The notes beneath the pieces were generated by a model, which saw only the letters and a list, made by a program, of their open reading frames with translations, was not told the origin of the DNA and ran no database searches. This document shows positions 1 to 8,243 of a stretch of 64,000 nucleotides of DNA, piece by piece. Source of the stretch: Ruegeria sp. THAF57. Its GTDB lineage: Bacteria > Pseudomonadota > Alphaproteobacteria > Rhodobacterales > Rhodobacteraceae. How positions within the stretch are numbered: the first letter of the stretch is position 1; every line of letters begins with the position of its first letter. The position numbers and the translations under genes are program-made. Location of the stretch: contig NZ_CAIWNQ010000001.1 in the NCBI RefSeq assembly GCF_903914075.1, forward strand, positions 767,469 through 831,468. Direction: 5' to 3'.

Positions 1-372
1 CGTTTCGCGCCGCATCTTCTCGGTATCCAGCAGGCCCCAACTGCGTGTGGGTTCACGTCCCAGAAAGATATTCTGGGCAACCGTTCGATCGGGCAGCAGC
101 GAAAATTCCTGATAAATCACGCTGACGCCTTGCGCGAGCGATTCAAGCGGGTGCTGGAACCGGACCATCTGACCGCGCAGGAAAATATCACCCTCTTCAG
201 CCTGATAGACGCCCGACAGCACTTTCATCAATGTGGACTTGCCTGCGCCGTTTTCGCCAACAAGGGCGTGAACCTCGCCCGCACGGGCGGAAAAACTGAC
301 CGCATCCAGTGCCTTGATGCCGGGAAAGACCTTGGTGATACCTTTCATCTCAAAGATGATATCGCCGCTCAT
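1..372 (-). CDS. Sugar ABC transporter ATP-binding protein (partial, N-terminal part)
   Basis: The first 124 codons of an ABC ATPase; the rest lies left of the window. The translation starts MSGDIIFEMKGITKVFPG and carries a Walker A motif (GENGAGKST) at about residues 39-47 and a Q-loop (YQEFSLL) near 90. The spacing and the [20 protein letters not shown] wording are typical of carbohydrate importers of the RbsA/XylG/MglA class, which usually have two ATPase domains; only part of the first is visible. The start codon overlaps the stop of the upstream TIM-barrel gene by 4 bp, so the two are cotranscribed and probably translationally coupled. The substrate is not identifiable. Confidence 0.9.
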   Translation of the reverse strand, partial: MSGDIIFEMKGITKVFPGIKALDAVSFSARAGEVHALVGENGAGKSTLMKVLSGVYQAEEGDIFLRGQMVRFQHPLESLAQGVSVIYQEFSLLPDRTVAQNIFLGREPTRSWGLLDTEKMRRET

Positions 373-1217
373 GCCTGCACCCACCCATTGCGAATGAACG
401 CCGCACTGTCGCGAAACAACTGCGGATGATCTTCGAACATCGGTCGCCAGATCCGGGTGGCTGCAGCAAGTTCAGGGACGCCTGCGCCAAAGGCCTCCAT
501 CACCACCCATCCGTCAAATCCGGTCTTCTTGACGGCAGAGAACACCGCACCAAAGTCGATCTGTCCCGTGCCGGGCGTCCCCCGGTCGTTCTCCGAGACA
601 TGCAGAACGTTGATATGACCAGACAGGGCCGATATCGCCTGCGCCTGATCCTTTTCCTCAATATGCGCGTGGAAGGTGTCGTACATGATCCCAAAAGCCG
701 GGTGGCCGACCAACTCACAATACTGCGCGGCCTGCTCGGAAGTATTCAGGAAATGGGTTTCGAACCGGTTCAAAGGCTCCAAAGCCAGCGACATGCGGCG
801 CTTGGCCGCTGTATCTGCCATGTCGCGATGGGCCTCTGCGCCGCGCTGCCATTCGTTCGCGGTCGGGCCGCTGCCGGTAAAGTGTCCGATTGGCGCATGA
901 AAAGGCCCGCCGATCGTTTGCGCGCCAAGTGCTGTCGCACAATCCAGAATCCAATTCAGATGCGCGACACCTCTGGCCCGAACCTGAGGATCTGGGCTGG
1001 TTGGATCTGCTTTGGGGTCAGGAACAATCGCGGTGCAGGTCCTCTCAAGCCCGAGTGCATCGAGTTGAGCGCCCAGCCAGGCGTAGTGGTCTGGCTGCCC
1101 TTCCAAGACGGGAATTTCGACACCGTCATACCCGGCCTCAGCAGCAAGCTGACAGAAATCCAGTTGCGCTTCGCCGATCAGCCCGCCAACGCATAGAAGA
1201 TTCACCCCCAGCTTCAT
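369..1217 (-). CDS. Sugar phosphate isomerase/epimerase, D-tagatose 3-epimerase-like TIM barrel
   Basis: A 282-residue xylose-isomerase-like TIM barrel. The segments EPLNRFETHFLNT, YDTFHAH and HVSENDRGTPGTGQIDF match the metal-binding and catalytic Glu/Asp/His pattern of ketose 3-epimerases (D-tagatose/D-psicose 3-epimerase family). The likely role is interconversion of keto-sugars imported by the neighbouring ABC system. An in-frame ATG exists 18 bp upstream (1235), but a GGGAGGGG ribosome-binding site sits directly before the ATG at 1217, so I chose that start. The gene is first in an operon with the sugar ABC ATPase and divergent from a LacI regulator. The exact substrate is unknown. Confidence 0.85.
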   Translation of the reverse strand: MKLGVNLLCVGGLIGEAQLDFCQLAAEAGYDGVEIPVLEGQPDHYAWLGAQLDALGLERTCTAIVPDPKADPTSPDPQVRARGVAHLNWILDCATALGAQTIGGPFHAPIGHFTGSGPTANEWQRGAEAHRDMADTAAKRRMSLALEPLNRFETHFLNTSEQAAQYCELVGHPAFGIMYDTFHAHIEEKDQAQAISALSGHINVLHVSENDRGTPGTGQIDFGAVFSAVKKTGFDGWVVMEAFGAGVPELAAATRIWRPMFEDHPQLFRDSAAFIRNGWVQA

Positions 1218-1259
1218 TTCCCCTCCCAAGGCCAAAAAAGCATCTTTGCCGCGAATCTA

Positions 1260-1273
1260 TGTAATCGTTTTCA
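1260..1273. promoter_or_regulatory. Candidate LacI-family operator, copy A
   Basis: TGTAATCGTTTTCA lies between the divergent TIM-barrel and lacI-type genes. It has the central CG of many LacI-family operators and matches a second site 21 bp downstream at 10 of 14 positions. It would let the repressor control the sugar operon and itself. Confidence 0.5.
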
Positions 1274-1280
1274 TGATGAA

Positions 1281-1294
1281 TGTAAACCATTACA
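1281..1294. promoter_or_regulatory. Candidate LacI-family operator, copy B
   Basis: TGTAAACCATTACA is an inverted repeat (TGTAA-N4-TTACA) starting exactly 21 bp, two helical turns, after copy A. The two would lie on the same face of the DNA, which suits cooperative binding of a dimeric repressor. Confidence 0.5.
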
Positions 1295-1326
1295 TTTTTT
1301 GTTTCACGCTGCTATAAGCTTTCAAC

Positions 1327-2340
1327 ATGACAAGAAGTTCGACCAAAAGACCCACGGTTCGGGATGTTGCCAGAGTTGCCGGTGTCTCAACTGCAACGGT
1401 CAGCCGGGCATTGCAATCCCCTGATATCGTGTCCAAAAAAACTCGGGATGCGGTATTTGCTGCAGTCTCTGAAACAGGGTACAGCGTCAATACAGCAGCC
1501 CAGATGCTGCGGCGCAACCGGTCGGGTACGGTTTTGGTTATCCTTCCGGATATTTCCAACCCCTTCTTTTCCAAGATCCTGTCGGGCATTGAAGAGGTCG
1601 CGACCCGCGCCAGTCTGACGATCCTGATCGGCAACACCAATGGGGACGACGCGCGCTATGCGAATATCCTCGAAAACCTGCGCAACGGGCGCGCGGACGG
1701 GGCCTTGATCCTGAACGGAACAGCCCCCCCTGACGGAATGCTACCCGAGGGCACTCCGATCGTGTCAATCTCGGAGCGTCCAGAGGGCGCAGGCTACGCG
1801 CATGTCGGGACCGACAACCAGAAGGCCGCGTTTGATGCCACGCAATATCTGCTTGCCCAGGGGCATCAGAGGATCGCGCATGTCACCGGACCTGAAGGCA
1901 ATGCACTGACCAAAGACCGGCGCGCCGGATATATTGAGGCAATGACGGAAGCCGGCCTGACCGATCAAATCTGCACCATTCCCGGCGGCTTCACCTACGG
2001 CGACGGAGAGCGAGCAGCCGATCACCTGTTCGCGCAGCATCCAGATACCACCGCCGCGTTCTGCGCAAATGACGAATCCGCGATGGGCGTTATCCGGGGC
2101 CTTCAGAGACAGGGGTACTCGGTCCCCGGCGAAATTTCCGTCATGGGCTTCGACGACGTGCCATTTTCACGGATTTTTCAGCCTGAACTGACGACGGTGC
2201 ATCAGGCGCGGAATCTCATCGGGCAACGTGCGATGGAGATTCTTCTGGACCTGCTCGAAGACAATACAGCACCTGCAGAATTGATGTATTTGGGCCACAC
2301 CATCGTGACACGAAACAGCGTTGCCAGACCGCGCTCATAA
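1327..2340 (+). CDS. LacI family transcriptional regulator
   Basis: A 337-residue protein of normal LacI/GalR length. The N-terminus (PTVRDVARVAGVSTATVSRAL, residues 9-29) is the helix-turn-helix plus the start of the hinge region. The rest is a periplasmic-binding-protein-like effector domain, with VILPDISNPFFSKILSGIE at about 71-89 and ICAND/MGFDDVPFS segments further on. It is divergently oriented from the sugar isomerase/ABC operon, so it is probably that operon's repressor. The effector is presumably a sugar or sugar phosphate, not determinable here. Confidence 0.92.
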   Translation: MTRSSTKRPTVRDVARVAGVSTATVSRALQSPDIVSKKTRDAVFAAVSETGYSVNTAAQMLRRNRSGTVLVILPDISNPFFSKILSGIEEVATRASLTILIGNTNGDDARYANILENLRNGRADGALILNGTAPPDGMLPEGTPIVSISERPEGAGYAHVGTDNQKAAFDATQYLLAQGHQRIAHVTGPEGNALTKDRRAGYIEAMTEAGLTDQICTIPGGFTYGDGERAADHLFAQHPDTTAAFCANDESAMGVIRGLQRQGYSVPGEISVMGFDDVPFSRIFQPELTTVHQARNLIGQRAMEILLDLLEDNTAPAELMYLGHTIVTRNSVARPRS

Positions 2341-2343
2341 GGG

Positions 2344-2688
2344 TCAAGAGAGGCCGAGGACCAAATCCTCTTTGAGCGTTTTCCGCCCCATCCTTCGCCT
2401 CCTGAATTCGCCAGCGAAGAAGACACGCGCCCATCCGAACATGGCAATGCTGATGAACTCGGTGCCATTGTCCGAAACGATGGTTTTTGGCACACCCTGC
2501 TGACCAATCAGTCGGTCCAATTCCCTCGTGACCCGCAAGCCAGATAGCGATTTGCCGCCAACCAGCACCAAGTTCTCTCTCCCGCGGCCATCCACCAGAG
2601 TCACGATAAGGAAGCGACGGCCGTCCATCTGCGCATCAGATCCGATTTCGAGGTTCCAAAGCTCATTAACTCCATCCGGCACGACCAC
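2344..2688 (-). pseudogene. IS3-family transposase (OrfB) remnant
   Basis: A 114-codon stretch resembling the rve/DDE integrase core of IS3-family transposases: DGRRFLIVTLVD, then SLSGLRVTRELDRLI, then VPKTIVSDNGTEF. The segment that should carry the first catalytic Asp (MDF in family members) reads NLE, and the second part of the DDE domain with the catalytic Glu is missing after AMFGWAR. Only about a third of a full OrfB is present, with no OrfA and no recognisable terminal inverted repeats. It begins 3 bp after the lacI-type stop. It is a dead relic of an insertion at the edge of the sugar locus. Confidence 0.75.
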
Positions 2689-2885
2689 CGGCCTTATGGT
2701 AACCAGAGCCCGATTAAGTATAAAAAATGTATAAAAACTAGAGAACTGAGAGTCCCGAGTATCCTCGTTCCTGATCCATTATACTAGACGACGAAGAGGG
2801 TTTGGGGGGGGGGACAGAGGACCCAATGCACTCGCTACAAATCAAACGCGACCTTATCAGCAACTGATTTACAGCCACTGAGAGA
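2689..2885. other. Non-coding spacer with a run of ten G
   Basis: AT-richer spacer between the transposase remnant and the cyclase gene. It contains a homopolymer of ten G at 2804-2813 and no credible gene. The run is prone to slippage and to sequencing-length error. Confidence 0.6.
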
Positions 2886-4214
2886 TCACGCAACGGCGTA
2901 CAACACCCAGTCACCCTGAATTCCCTTGAAACGGTGGGTCCCAACTTGCTCAAACTCCAGACCCGAACCAGCAGTTAATTCTCGAACAACGGATGACACG
3001 TGGCACGAACCTCCGGGCGTTACATCTAGGATTCGGGCGGCCATGTTGACCGCGATGCCTGAAACATCCTGACCGCGAAGCTCGCATTCTCCGGTGTGAA
3101 CACCAGCGCGCAGAATAAGGCCAAGTTTCGACATTTCGGACTGAATCTCGCGCGCGCAACAGACGGCTCGGCTCGGCCCAGTGAATGTGGCCAAAACACC
3201 GTCGCCCATTGTCTTCACGAGGTTGCCTCCATGACGGGCGATAATTCGAGCCGCTGTGGTGTCATGGGCATCAATCAACTCTCTCCAGCGGGCATCCCCC
3301 ATTTCTTCCGCAGCTTTGGTCGATCCTACAATGTCGGTCATCACGATCGTTGCTAGGATACGGTCGCCAAACTCAGCGCTTTCCGGGGCACCAACGAACG
3401 TTGCAATCTCGTCTGCAACTTCATCTACGTCGCCGATCCAAGGCAGGTGATCTTCACGCTCAAGTATCTTCAGGCTTCCATAAGGAAGGGTGTCGGCAAT
3501 GTACTCTGCCTCGTCGAGCGAGACTGTACGGTCGCCACGCGAATGGAGCACCAGCGCAGGGACATGCACGGCGGATAGGATTGGCCGAATATCGAGCTCA
3601 TAGTTCAATCGGGTGATGTTTACCGCAGTTCCAGGACTGCCAGACTGGACTAATAGCCGACTCATGAACGCTTGTTCGGCGGGATCTTCCCAGACACTTG
3701 GGGCACGCTCGGACAGAAACTCGGCAGTATCGCCCCAGTTCTGTTGCATATTCTCGAGAAACTTTTCGAAATCGCCCCGCCGCACCCCGAAGGGCCAGTC
3801 AGGTTTCCAAGCGCGGCATGCATAGGAACCGACCAGAACGACATTGCTTACCCTTTCTGGATAGCTGGCAGCGAACATCGTCGTCATGTTGCCGCCTTCG
3901 CTAACACCAAATATTGATGCTTTTTCCGAGCCCGTCGCGTCCAGGACAGCACGTATGTCATAGGTGCGCTCTTCCAGCGTTGGGGCACCCACCTCACGAT
4001 CGGACATCCCAGTTCCGCGCTTGTCGAACAAGATAAGTCTGCTACGCCCAGCCAACTTTGAAAGGAAACGGTTGTACCCAGGGTGTTCCCAAACAACATC
4101 TATGTTGTGAAGCCACCCGGATGCATAAACTAAATCCACGGGACCATCACCTACGACCTGGTAGGCTACCGCGACGTTACCGGCCGATGTGAACTTAGTC
4201 TGTGGTTTTTCCAT
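2886..4214 (-). CDS. Alpha/beta hydrolase - class III adenylate/guanylate cyclase fusion
   Basis: A 442-residue two-domain protein. Residues about 10-275 form an alpha/beta hydrolase fold with nucleophile elbow GVSEGG (Ser105), acid Asp228 (SRGDRTV) and His256 (EREDHLPW). Residues about 285-440 form a class III nucleotide cyclase domain with metal Asp294 (MTDIVGST), Asp338 (TMGDGV), GVHTGE at 371-376 and VNMAAR at 389-394. It has no signal peptide or membrane segment, so it should be cytosolic. The likely activity is cNMP synthesis, with the hydrolase domain acting as a small-molecule sensor or an enzyme. All key residues of both domains are present. It is a single gene, divergent from the acyltransferase gene. 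Confidence 0.85.
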   Translation of the reverse strand: MEKPQTKFTSAGNVAVAYQVVGDGPVDLVYASGWLHNIDVVWEHPGYNRFLSKLAGRSRLILFDKRGTGMSDREVGAPTLEERTYDIRAVLDATGSEKASIFGVSEGGNMTTMFAASYPERVSNVVLVGSYACRAWKPDWPFGVRRGDFEKFLENMQQNWGDTAEFLSERAPSVWEDPAEQAFMSRLLVQSGSPGTAVNITRLNYELDIRPILSAVHVPALVLHSRGDRTVSLDEAEYIADTLPYGSLKILEREDHLPWIGDVDEVADEIATFVGAPESAEFGDRILATIVMTDIVGSTKAAEEMGDARWRELIDAHDTTAARIIARHGGNLVKTMGDGVLATFTGPSRAVCCAREIQSEMSKLGLILRAGVHTGECELRGQDVSGIAVNMAARILDVTPGGSCHVSSVVRELTAGSGLEFEQVGTHRFKGIQGDWVLYAVA

Positions 4215-4290
4215 CTCCTGCGCCCCAAGACATTCATTCGTTGAAAATGGACCAATGCCGTTTCTGCGACAAGTGCCAGGCGCCTAACGA

Positions 4291-4337
4291 ACGATTGCAA
4301 TGGCTGGTTTCAGGCTTTAGCCAGCCATTTCAATCGT
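4291..4337. repeat. 17-bp inverted repeat with 13-nt loop
   Basis: Left arm 4291-4307 (ACGATTGCAATGGCTGG) and right arm 4321-4337 are complementary except at one position. The element lies between two divergent genes, so it cannot be an ordinary terminator for either. It may be a hairpin in a leader RNA, a large operator or the relic of a small non-autonomous element. Confidence 0.75.
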
Positions 4338-4494
4338 CAAAGTCAGACTTTCTGTTGATGTACCCTGACCATTGCCGCATAGAGGCGGGGTGCATGGTGC
4401 TTGTCGGGCCGTGCGCCCAGAGGGCAGGCAGCAAATGCCAGACGGAGAAACCTCTTGAACCTCTCCCGGCAGTCATCACACCGGACGGGAACCT

Positions 4495-5277
4495 ATGTCG
4501 CTCCAACCTCAAAAGGAAAGGTCTGCACTAGCGGCGATTGACCCGGCTCGCGTGCGGGTCATTAAACGCGCCGCGTTGTTTCTGCTGGGTCCATTCTATT
4601 TCCTGTACATCGCCTTTGTGCCCCTGCTTTGCGGCAAACGAAAAGGTTTTCGCGGCTGGTACTGGCCTCTGGTCAAACGTGCCTGTTCGCGGCTTCTGTG
4701 GCTACTGAGTATCCGAACAGAGATGACACAAGCCGATAGGGCGACACTGGCCACCGACACCAACAGCATCATCGTGATCAACCACCGCAGCCATCTGGAT
4801 GGGTTCGCATTGATGGACGTGATGCCCGACGCCAAGTGGATCACCTTCGCCGCCAAAAAGGAGCTTTGCGATGCGGTTCTGCTAAGCCGTGGGTTCAAGG
4901 GCGCAGGGCTGGTAGAGATTGACCGGAAAAGTGGCGCGGTGGCGCTTGAAACGCTTACCGATGCCGTCCGCGCCATGCCTGAACGCCGTTCTGTCGTGTT
5001 GTTCCCGGAGGGCACGCGTACCAGTTCCGAAAGCCTCGGCACGTTCAAAGCCGGAGCTGTAATAGTCGCGCGCGCCACTGGTCGCACGATACGGCCCATT
5101 GTAATTCACGCATCCGACGCGCTTATGCCGCGCGACAAACACTTGCCCAAAAGCGGGACGATCCGGGTCGAGGTATTGCCGTCAATCACCTGCGATCAGT
5201 CCGTTTCAGTGGACGAAGACGTGGATCGCCTGAGAAACGCAATGATGGCCGCATTCGACGCCGGGTTGGGTAAATAG
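4495..5277 (+). CDS. PlsC-like lysophospholipid acyltransferase
   Basis: 260 residues. The family's motif I, H-x4-D, is present as NHRSHLD (about residue 96), motif III as FPEGTRTS (about residue 169), and a Pro-containing motif IV region follows. The N-terminus has a hydrophobic stretch (AALFLLGPFYFLYIAFVPLL) that would anchor it to the inner membrane. It should transfer an acyl chain to a lysophospholipid such as 1-acyl-glycerol-3-phosphate. It stands alone; a weak Shine-Dalgarno (GGACGGGAACCT) precedes the ATG. Confidence 0.85.
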   Translation: MSLQPQKERSALAAIDPARVRVIKRAALFLLGPFYFLYIAFVPLLCGKRKGFRGWYWPLVKRACSRLLWLLSIRTEMTQADRATLATDTNSIIVINHRSHLDGFALMDVMPDAKWITFAAKKELCDAVLLSRGFKGAGLVEIDRKSGAVALETLTDAVRAMPERRSVVLFPEGTRTSSESLGTFKAGAVIVARATGRTIRPIVIHASDALMPRDKHLPKSGTIRVEVLPSITCDQSVSVDEDVDRLRNAMMAAFDAGLGK

Positions 5278-5591
5278 GTGTATGGTTCTTCGCTGCCCCG
5301 GCATTTCCAACAGCCTGACCAAGGTCCGCCTTGGGCGCGCATCGATTTCGCGCTGCATTGGGTTTGACCGACAGCTCCGCCCCAACCCACCGGCACCTGT
5401 GGCGACACGTGTTGCCAACTGTGCCCCCGCTAGCAAGTTGGTGGCACAGGTTTAACATTTTCAGTCAGCTAATCGCCAGAACTCCAATAAAATGACGTAA
5501 ATTCACAACTCAATTCAGGTGTCTACCCCTACCTGAGGGGCAAGTCATACACCCCATCTATGATTTGCCCCCTCCAAAAGGAGTTGACGCC
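5278..5591. other. Non-coding spacer with small hairpin
   Basis: No credible gene. The only structure seen is a 5-bp stem CCCCT-ACCTG-AGGGG at 5526-5540, about 50 bp before the small gene that follows, where it could sit in its leader or promoter. Confidence 0.5.
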
Positions 5592-5807
5592 ATGACCGAG
5601 GCTGATCGGCAGCAGATTTTGAACGAAGTGCGCAATGACCTCATGCAATGCCAGCTCAAGATGCGTCGCATAGCAGAAGCAGATATGCGCCATCATTCAG
5701 CCAAACGTGGGTCGATCAAAACCCGTGACCGGGTCGGTGTGGTTCGTCTAGCCTACGCTCAGGAATTGAAGCTTTTGGCTCGGCAGATCGGCAGCATGAA
5801 GATCTGA
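5592..5807 (+). CDS. Small basic hypothetical protein (71 aa)
   Basis: MTEADRQQILNEVRNDLMQC is the start of a short, charged, probably helical protein without signal peptide or recognised domain. An AAAAGGAGT ribosome-binding site lies 8 bp before the ATG at 5592. A longer reading frame from a TTG at 5565 would include that site, so it is unlikely. Function unknown. Confidence 0.6.
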   Translation: MTEADRQQILNEVRNDLMQCQLKMRRIAEADMRHHSAKRGSIKTRDRVGVVRLAYAQELKLLARQIGSMKI

Positions 5808-6122
5808 TGAACCTGAATGCACAGTGGTGAAATTTGAAGCCCGCATCAGTCGACCTCGTGCTCAATCTCGAAATGCCCCTGAAAAGGCCACAGTTTCTCT
5901 GGCTAGCGGGAAAGTCCCTTGGGACTTATCGGGCGGTAAGGGTTGAGCAGCAAGTTACGCAAGCCACTCGCATCATCAAACTGAGCGTACGAGGCCGGAA
6001 ATTGGTTCTTCCCGGCCGGAATGTTCTGATGGGAACCGCTTATTCATGAGCGGAAGCAACGAACGGCTTAGGCCGTTCTGATCCACGTTCTTTTGACAGT
6101 ACCCGGTTGCAGTTGTCCTTGG
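5808..6122. other. Spacer downstream of xylA with a hairpin
   Basis: A 7-bp perfect stem with 4-nt loop (GAACGGC-TTAG-GCCGTTC) lies at 6061-6078, about 45 bp beyond the xylA stop. No T-run follows in the xylA direction, so it is at best a weak terminator. A reading frame of 71 codons at 5834-6049 has no support. Confidence 0.4.
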
Positions 6123-7430
6123 CTACATAAACCTGTTGACATAATTTTCCAGAATTTCCTGACGCCCGGACTGCGGTTCAGGGTTGGTATTCTCCCGCAG
6201 AACACGAGCGGAAATTTCTTCCAGACTGCTGTCCAACATGGACGCCGCGTCCGGTGTGCTCCAACCGGAATACCGTTCTGACAACGCGTCCTCCAAACCG
6301 CCGTCATCAATCATGGCGGCTGCAGCTTTCAATCCTCGTGCACAGATGTCCATTCCACCAACATGGGCTGCGACAAGATCTTCCGCGTCAATGGATTGGC
6401 GGCGTACCTTTGCGTCAAAGTTTGTGCCCCCGGTCGTAAATCCACCGGCCTTGAGGATGTAGTAATACGCCAAGGCAACCTCTGGCGTGTTATTTGGAAA
6501 CTGGTCCGTGTCCCACCCGGACTGGTAATCGTTTCGATTCATGTCGATCGAACCAAGCATCCCTTCGGCGGCTGCGACAGCAATTTCATGCTCGAAACTG
6601 TGCCCGGCCAGAATCGCATGTCCCTGCTCAAGGTTCAATTTGACCTCGCCCTCCAAACCGTACTTCCTGAGAAATCCGATACACGTCGCCGCGTCATAGT
6701 CGTACTGGTGTTTGGACGGCTCCTGCGGTTTGGGTTCTACGAGAATAGTGCCCTTGAACCCAATCTTGTGTTTGTACTCAACGACCATATTCAAAAACCG
6801 GCCCATATGGTCCAACTCGGCTTTCAGATCCGTGTTCAAAAGGGTTTCATAGCCTTCCCGGCCGCCCCAAAGAACATAGTTTTCGCCTCCCAGCTTGTGG
6901 GTCGCATCCATGCACGATTTCACCGTTGCTGCGGCAAATGCAAACACTTCAGGATCAGGGTTTGTGCTGGCACCTGCCATCCAGCGGCGGTGGCTGAACA
7001 TATTGGCCGTACCCCAAAGCAGCTTGGTGCCAGACGCCTGCATTTTTTCGCCAATGTAATCTGTGATTTCCTCAAGGGTTCTCAGATTATCGGCAAAATT
7101 GCCCTGCTCTGGCCGGATATCAGCATCGTGCCAGCAAAAGAATGGCTGGCCCAGAAGATCAAACAGTTCAAAAGCAATGTCTGCCTTTAGGCGCGCGCGT
7201 CCCATGTCATCTTGCGGATACCACGGGCGTTCGAATGTAGGCCCGCCAAAGGGGTCGCCGCCCTCCCACGCGAATGAGTGCCACCACGCCACAGCAAACC
7301 GCAGGTGGTCTTCCATCCGCTTGCCCATGATAATTTCGTCCGGGTTGTAGTGCCGGAACGCCAACGGGTTCTTGCTGTCTGCGCCTTCAAACTGGATCTG
7401 CTCAATCCCATCAAAAAATCCACTTGGCAT
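6123..7430 (-). CDS. xylA: Xylose isomerase
   Basis: 435 residues, the usual length of class II xylose isomerases. It converts D-xylose to D-xylulose in the cytosol using two divalent metals. The catalytic HDAD segment is at 101-104, the metal-binding VEPKPQEP at 231-238, and [15 protein letters not shown] and FDAKVRRQS follow. It is the last gene of the xylF-xylH-ATPase-xylA operon, starting 9 bp after the ATPase stop. Regulation is likely by the divergent ROK protein through the site at 10687-10706. Confidence 0.97.
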   Translation of the reverse strand: MPSGFFDGIEQIQFEGADSKNPLAFRHYNPDEIIMGKRMEDHLRFAVAWWHSFAWEGGDPFGGPTFERPWYPQDDMGRARLKADIAFELFDLLGQPFFCWHDADIRPEQGNFADNLRTLEEITDYIGEKMQASGTKLLWGTANMFSHRRWMAGASTNPDPEVFAFAAATVKSCMDATHKLGGENYVLWGGREGYETLLNTDLKAELDHMGRFLNMVVEYKHKIGFKGTILVEPKPQEPSKHQYDYDAATCIGFLRKYGLEGEVKLNLEQGHAILAGHSFEHEIAVAAAEGMLGSIDMNRNDYQSGWDTDQFPNNTPEVALAYYYILKAGGFTTGGTNFDAKVRRQSIDAEDLVAAHVGGMDICARGLKAAAAMIDDGGLEDALSERYSGWSTPDAASMLDSSLEEISARVLRENTNPEPQSGRQEILENYVNRFM

Positions 7431-7439
7431 GTCTGCCCC

Positions 7440-8243
7440 CTATTCTGCTTTTTGTGCTGGCTGCTTGCCCAGAATGATCATCGACAAAAGGTCATCATCC
7501 GTGACGTCCGCAATATCGACCGTCCCAACCAGTTTGCCGTTCTTCATGACCGAGGCGCGGTCACACAGCTCCATAACGGCATGCACGTCGTGGTCGATCA
7601 GGAATATGCCGATGCCCTGCGCCTTTAACTGGTGGATCAGATCAGCCACCATCTGCGTTTCATGCGGCCCGAGCGCTGCTGTCGGCTCGTCCATAATCAG
7701 AATGCGTGCGTTGAAATAGACGGCTCGCGCGATCGCCACCGATTGTCTTTGACCACCCGACAAAGCAGAGACAGGATCGTTGAACTTCTGAAAGTTTGGA
7801 TTGAGCTGCGCCATTATCTTGCGGCATTCGGCCTCCATGGCTGCGTCGTTGACCAAACCAAAAGGCGTTGTCATCTCGCGCCCCAGGAACAGGTTCGATG
7901 TCGCGTCCAGATTGTCGGCCAAGGCAAGTGTCTGATAGATGGTCTCGATGTTATTTGCGCGCGCATCGCGAGGGTTCGCGATCTCTACAGGCTGGCCATC
8001 AATCAAAATCTCGCCATGATCCATTTGATAAGCGCCCGACAGGACCTTGATCAGCGTGGATTTACCGGCGCCGTTATGCCCCAGCAGCCCCACGACTTCA
8101 CCCGGATAAAGATCGACCGACACGTGATCGACGGCCTTGATCCCACCGAAGGAGATCGAAATATCGCGCATCTCGACCAATGGCGCTTCGCCAGAGCCGC
8201 GTCCAGACTTCACAGAGTTTTCATGCGTATCCTGAGCTTGCAT
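7440..8243 (-). CDS. Xylose ABC transporter ATP-binding protein (single-domain, FrcA-like)
   Basis: 267 residues with Walker [10 protein letters not shown], signature [14 protein letters not shown] and Walker [13 protein letters not shown], followed by a His switch (LIDHDVHAV). Classical XylG has two ATPase domains (about 500 residues). This one has a single domain, as in the rhizobial fructose ATPase FrcA, so it must work as a homodimer. The start is the ATG in TGATG overlapping the permease stop by one base; a GTG directly before it is also possible. It energises the XylF/XylH-like importer encoded upstream. Confidence 0.92.
   Translation of the reverse strand: MQAQDTHENSVKSGRGSGEAPLVEMRDISISFGGIKAVDHVSVDLYPGEVVGLLGHNGAGKSTLIKVLSGAYQMDHGEILIDGQPVEIANPRDARANNIETIYQTLALADNLDATSNLFLGREMTTPFGLVNDAAMEAECRKIMAQLNPNFQKFNDPVSALSGGQRQSVAIARAVYFNARILIMDEPTAALGPHETQMVADLIHQLKAQGIGIFLIDHDVHAVMELCDRASVMKNGKLVGTVDIADVTDDDLLSMIILGKQPAQKAE

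Noticed and set aside
369..1235. Long plus-strand reading frames across the TIM-barrel gene (426-1196, 890-1264).
   Set aside because: Their translations have no family resemblance; the minus strand has clear motifs, a ribosome-binding site and an operon overlap.
4282..4337. Possible integron attC site: a GCCTAAC box precedes the long inverted repeat.
   Set aside because: The matching GTTRRRY box is not found at the other end and no integrase gene is visible; the hairpin arms do not have attC spacer structure.
5834..6049. A 71-codon frame downstream of the small basic protein.
   Set aside because: Starts at a TTG without ribosome-binding site and resembles nothing.
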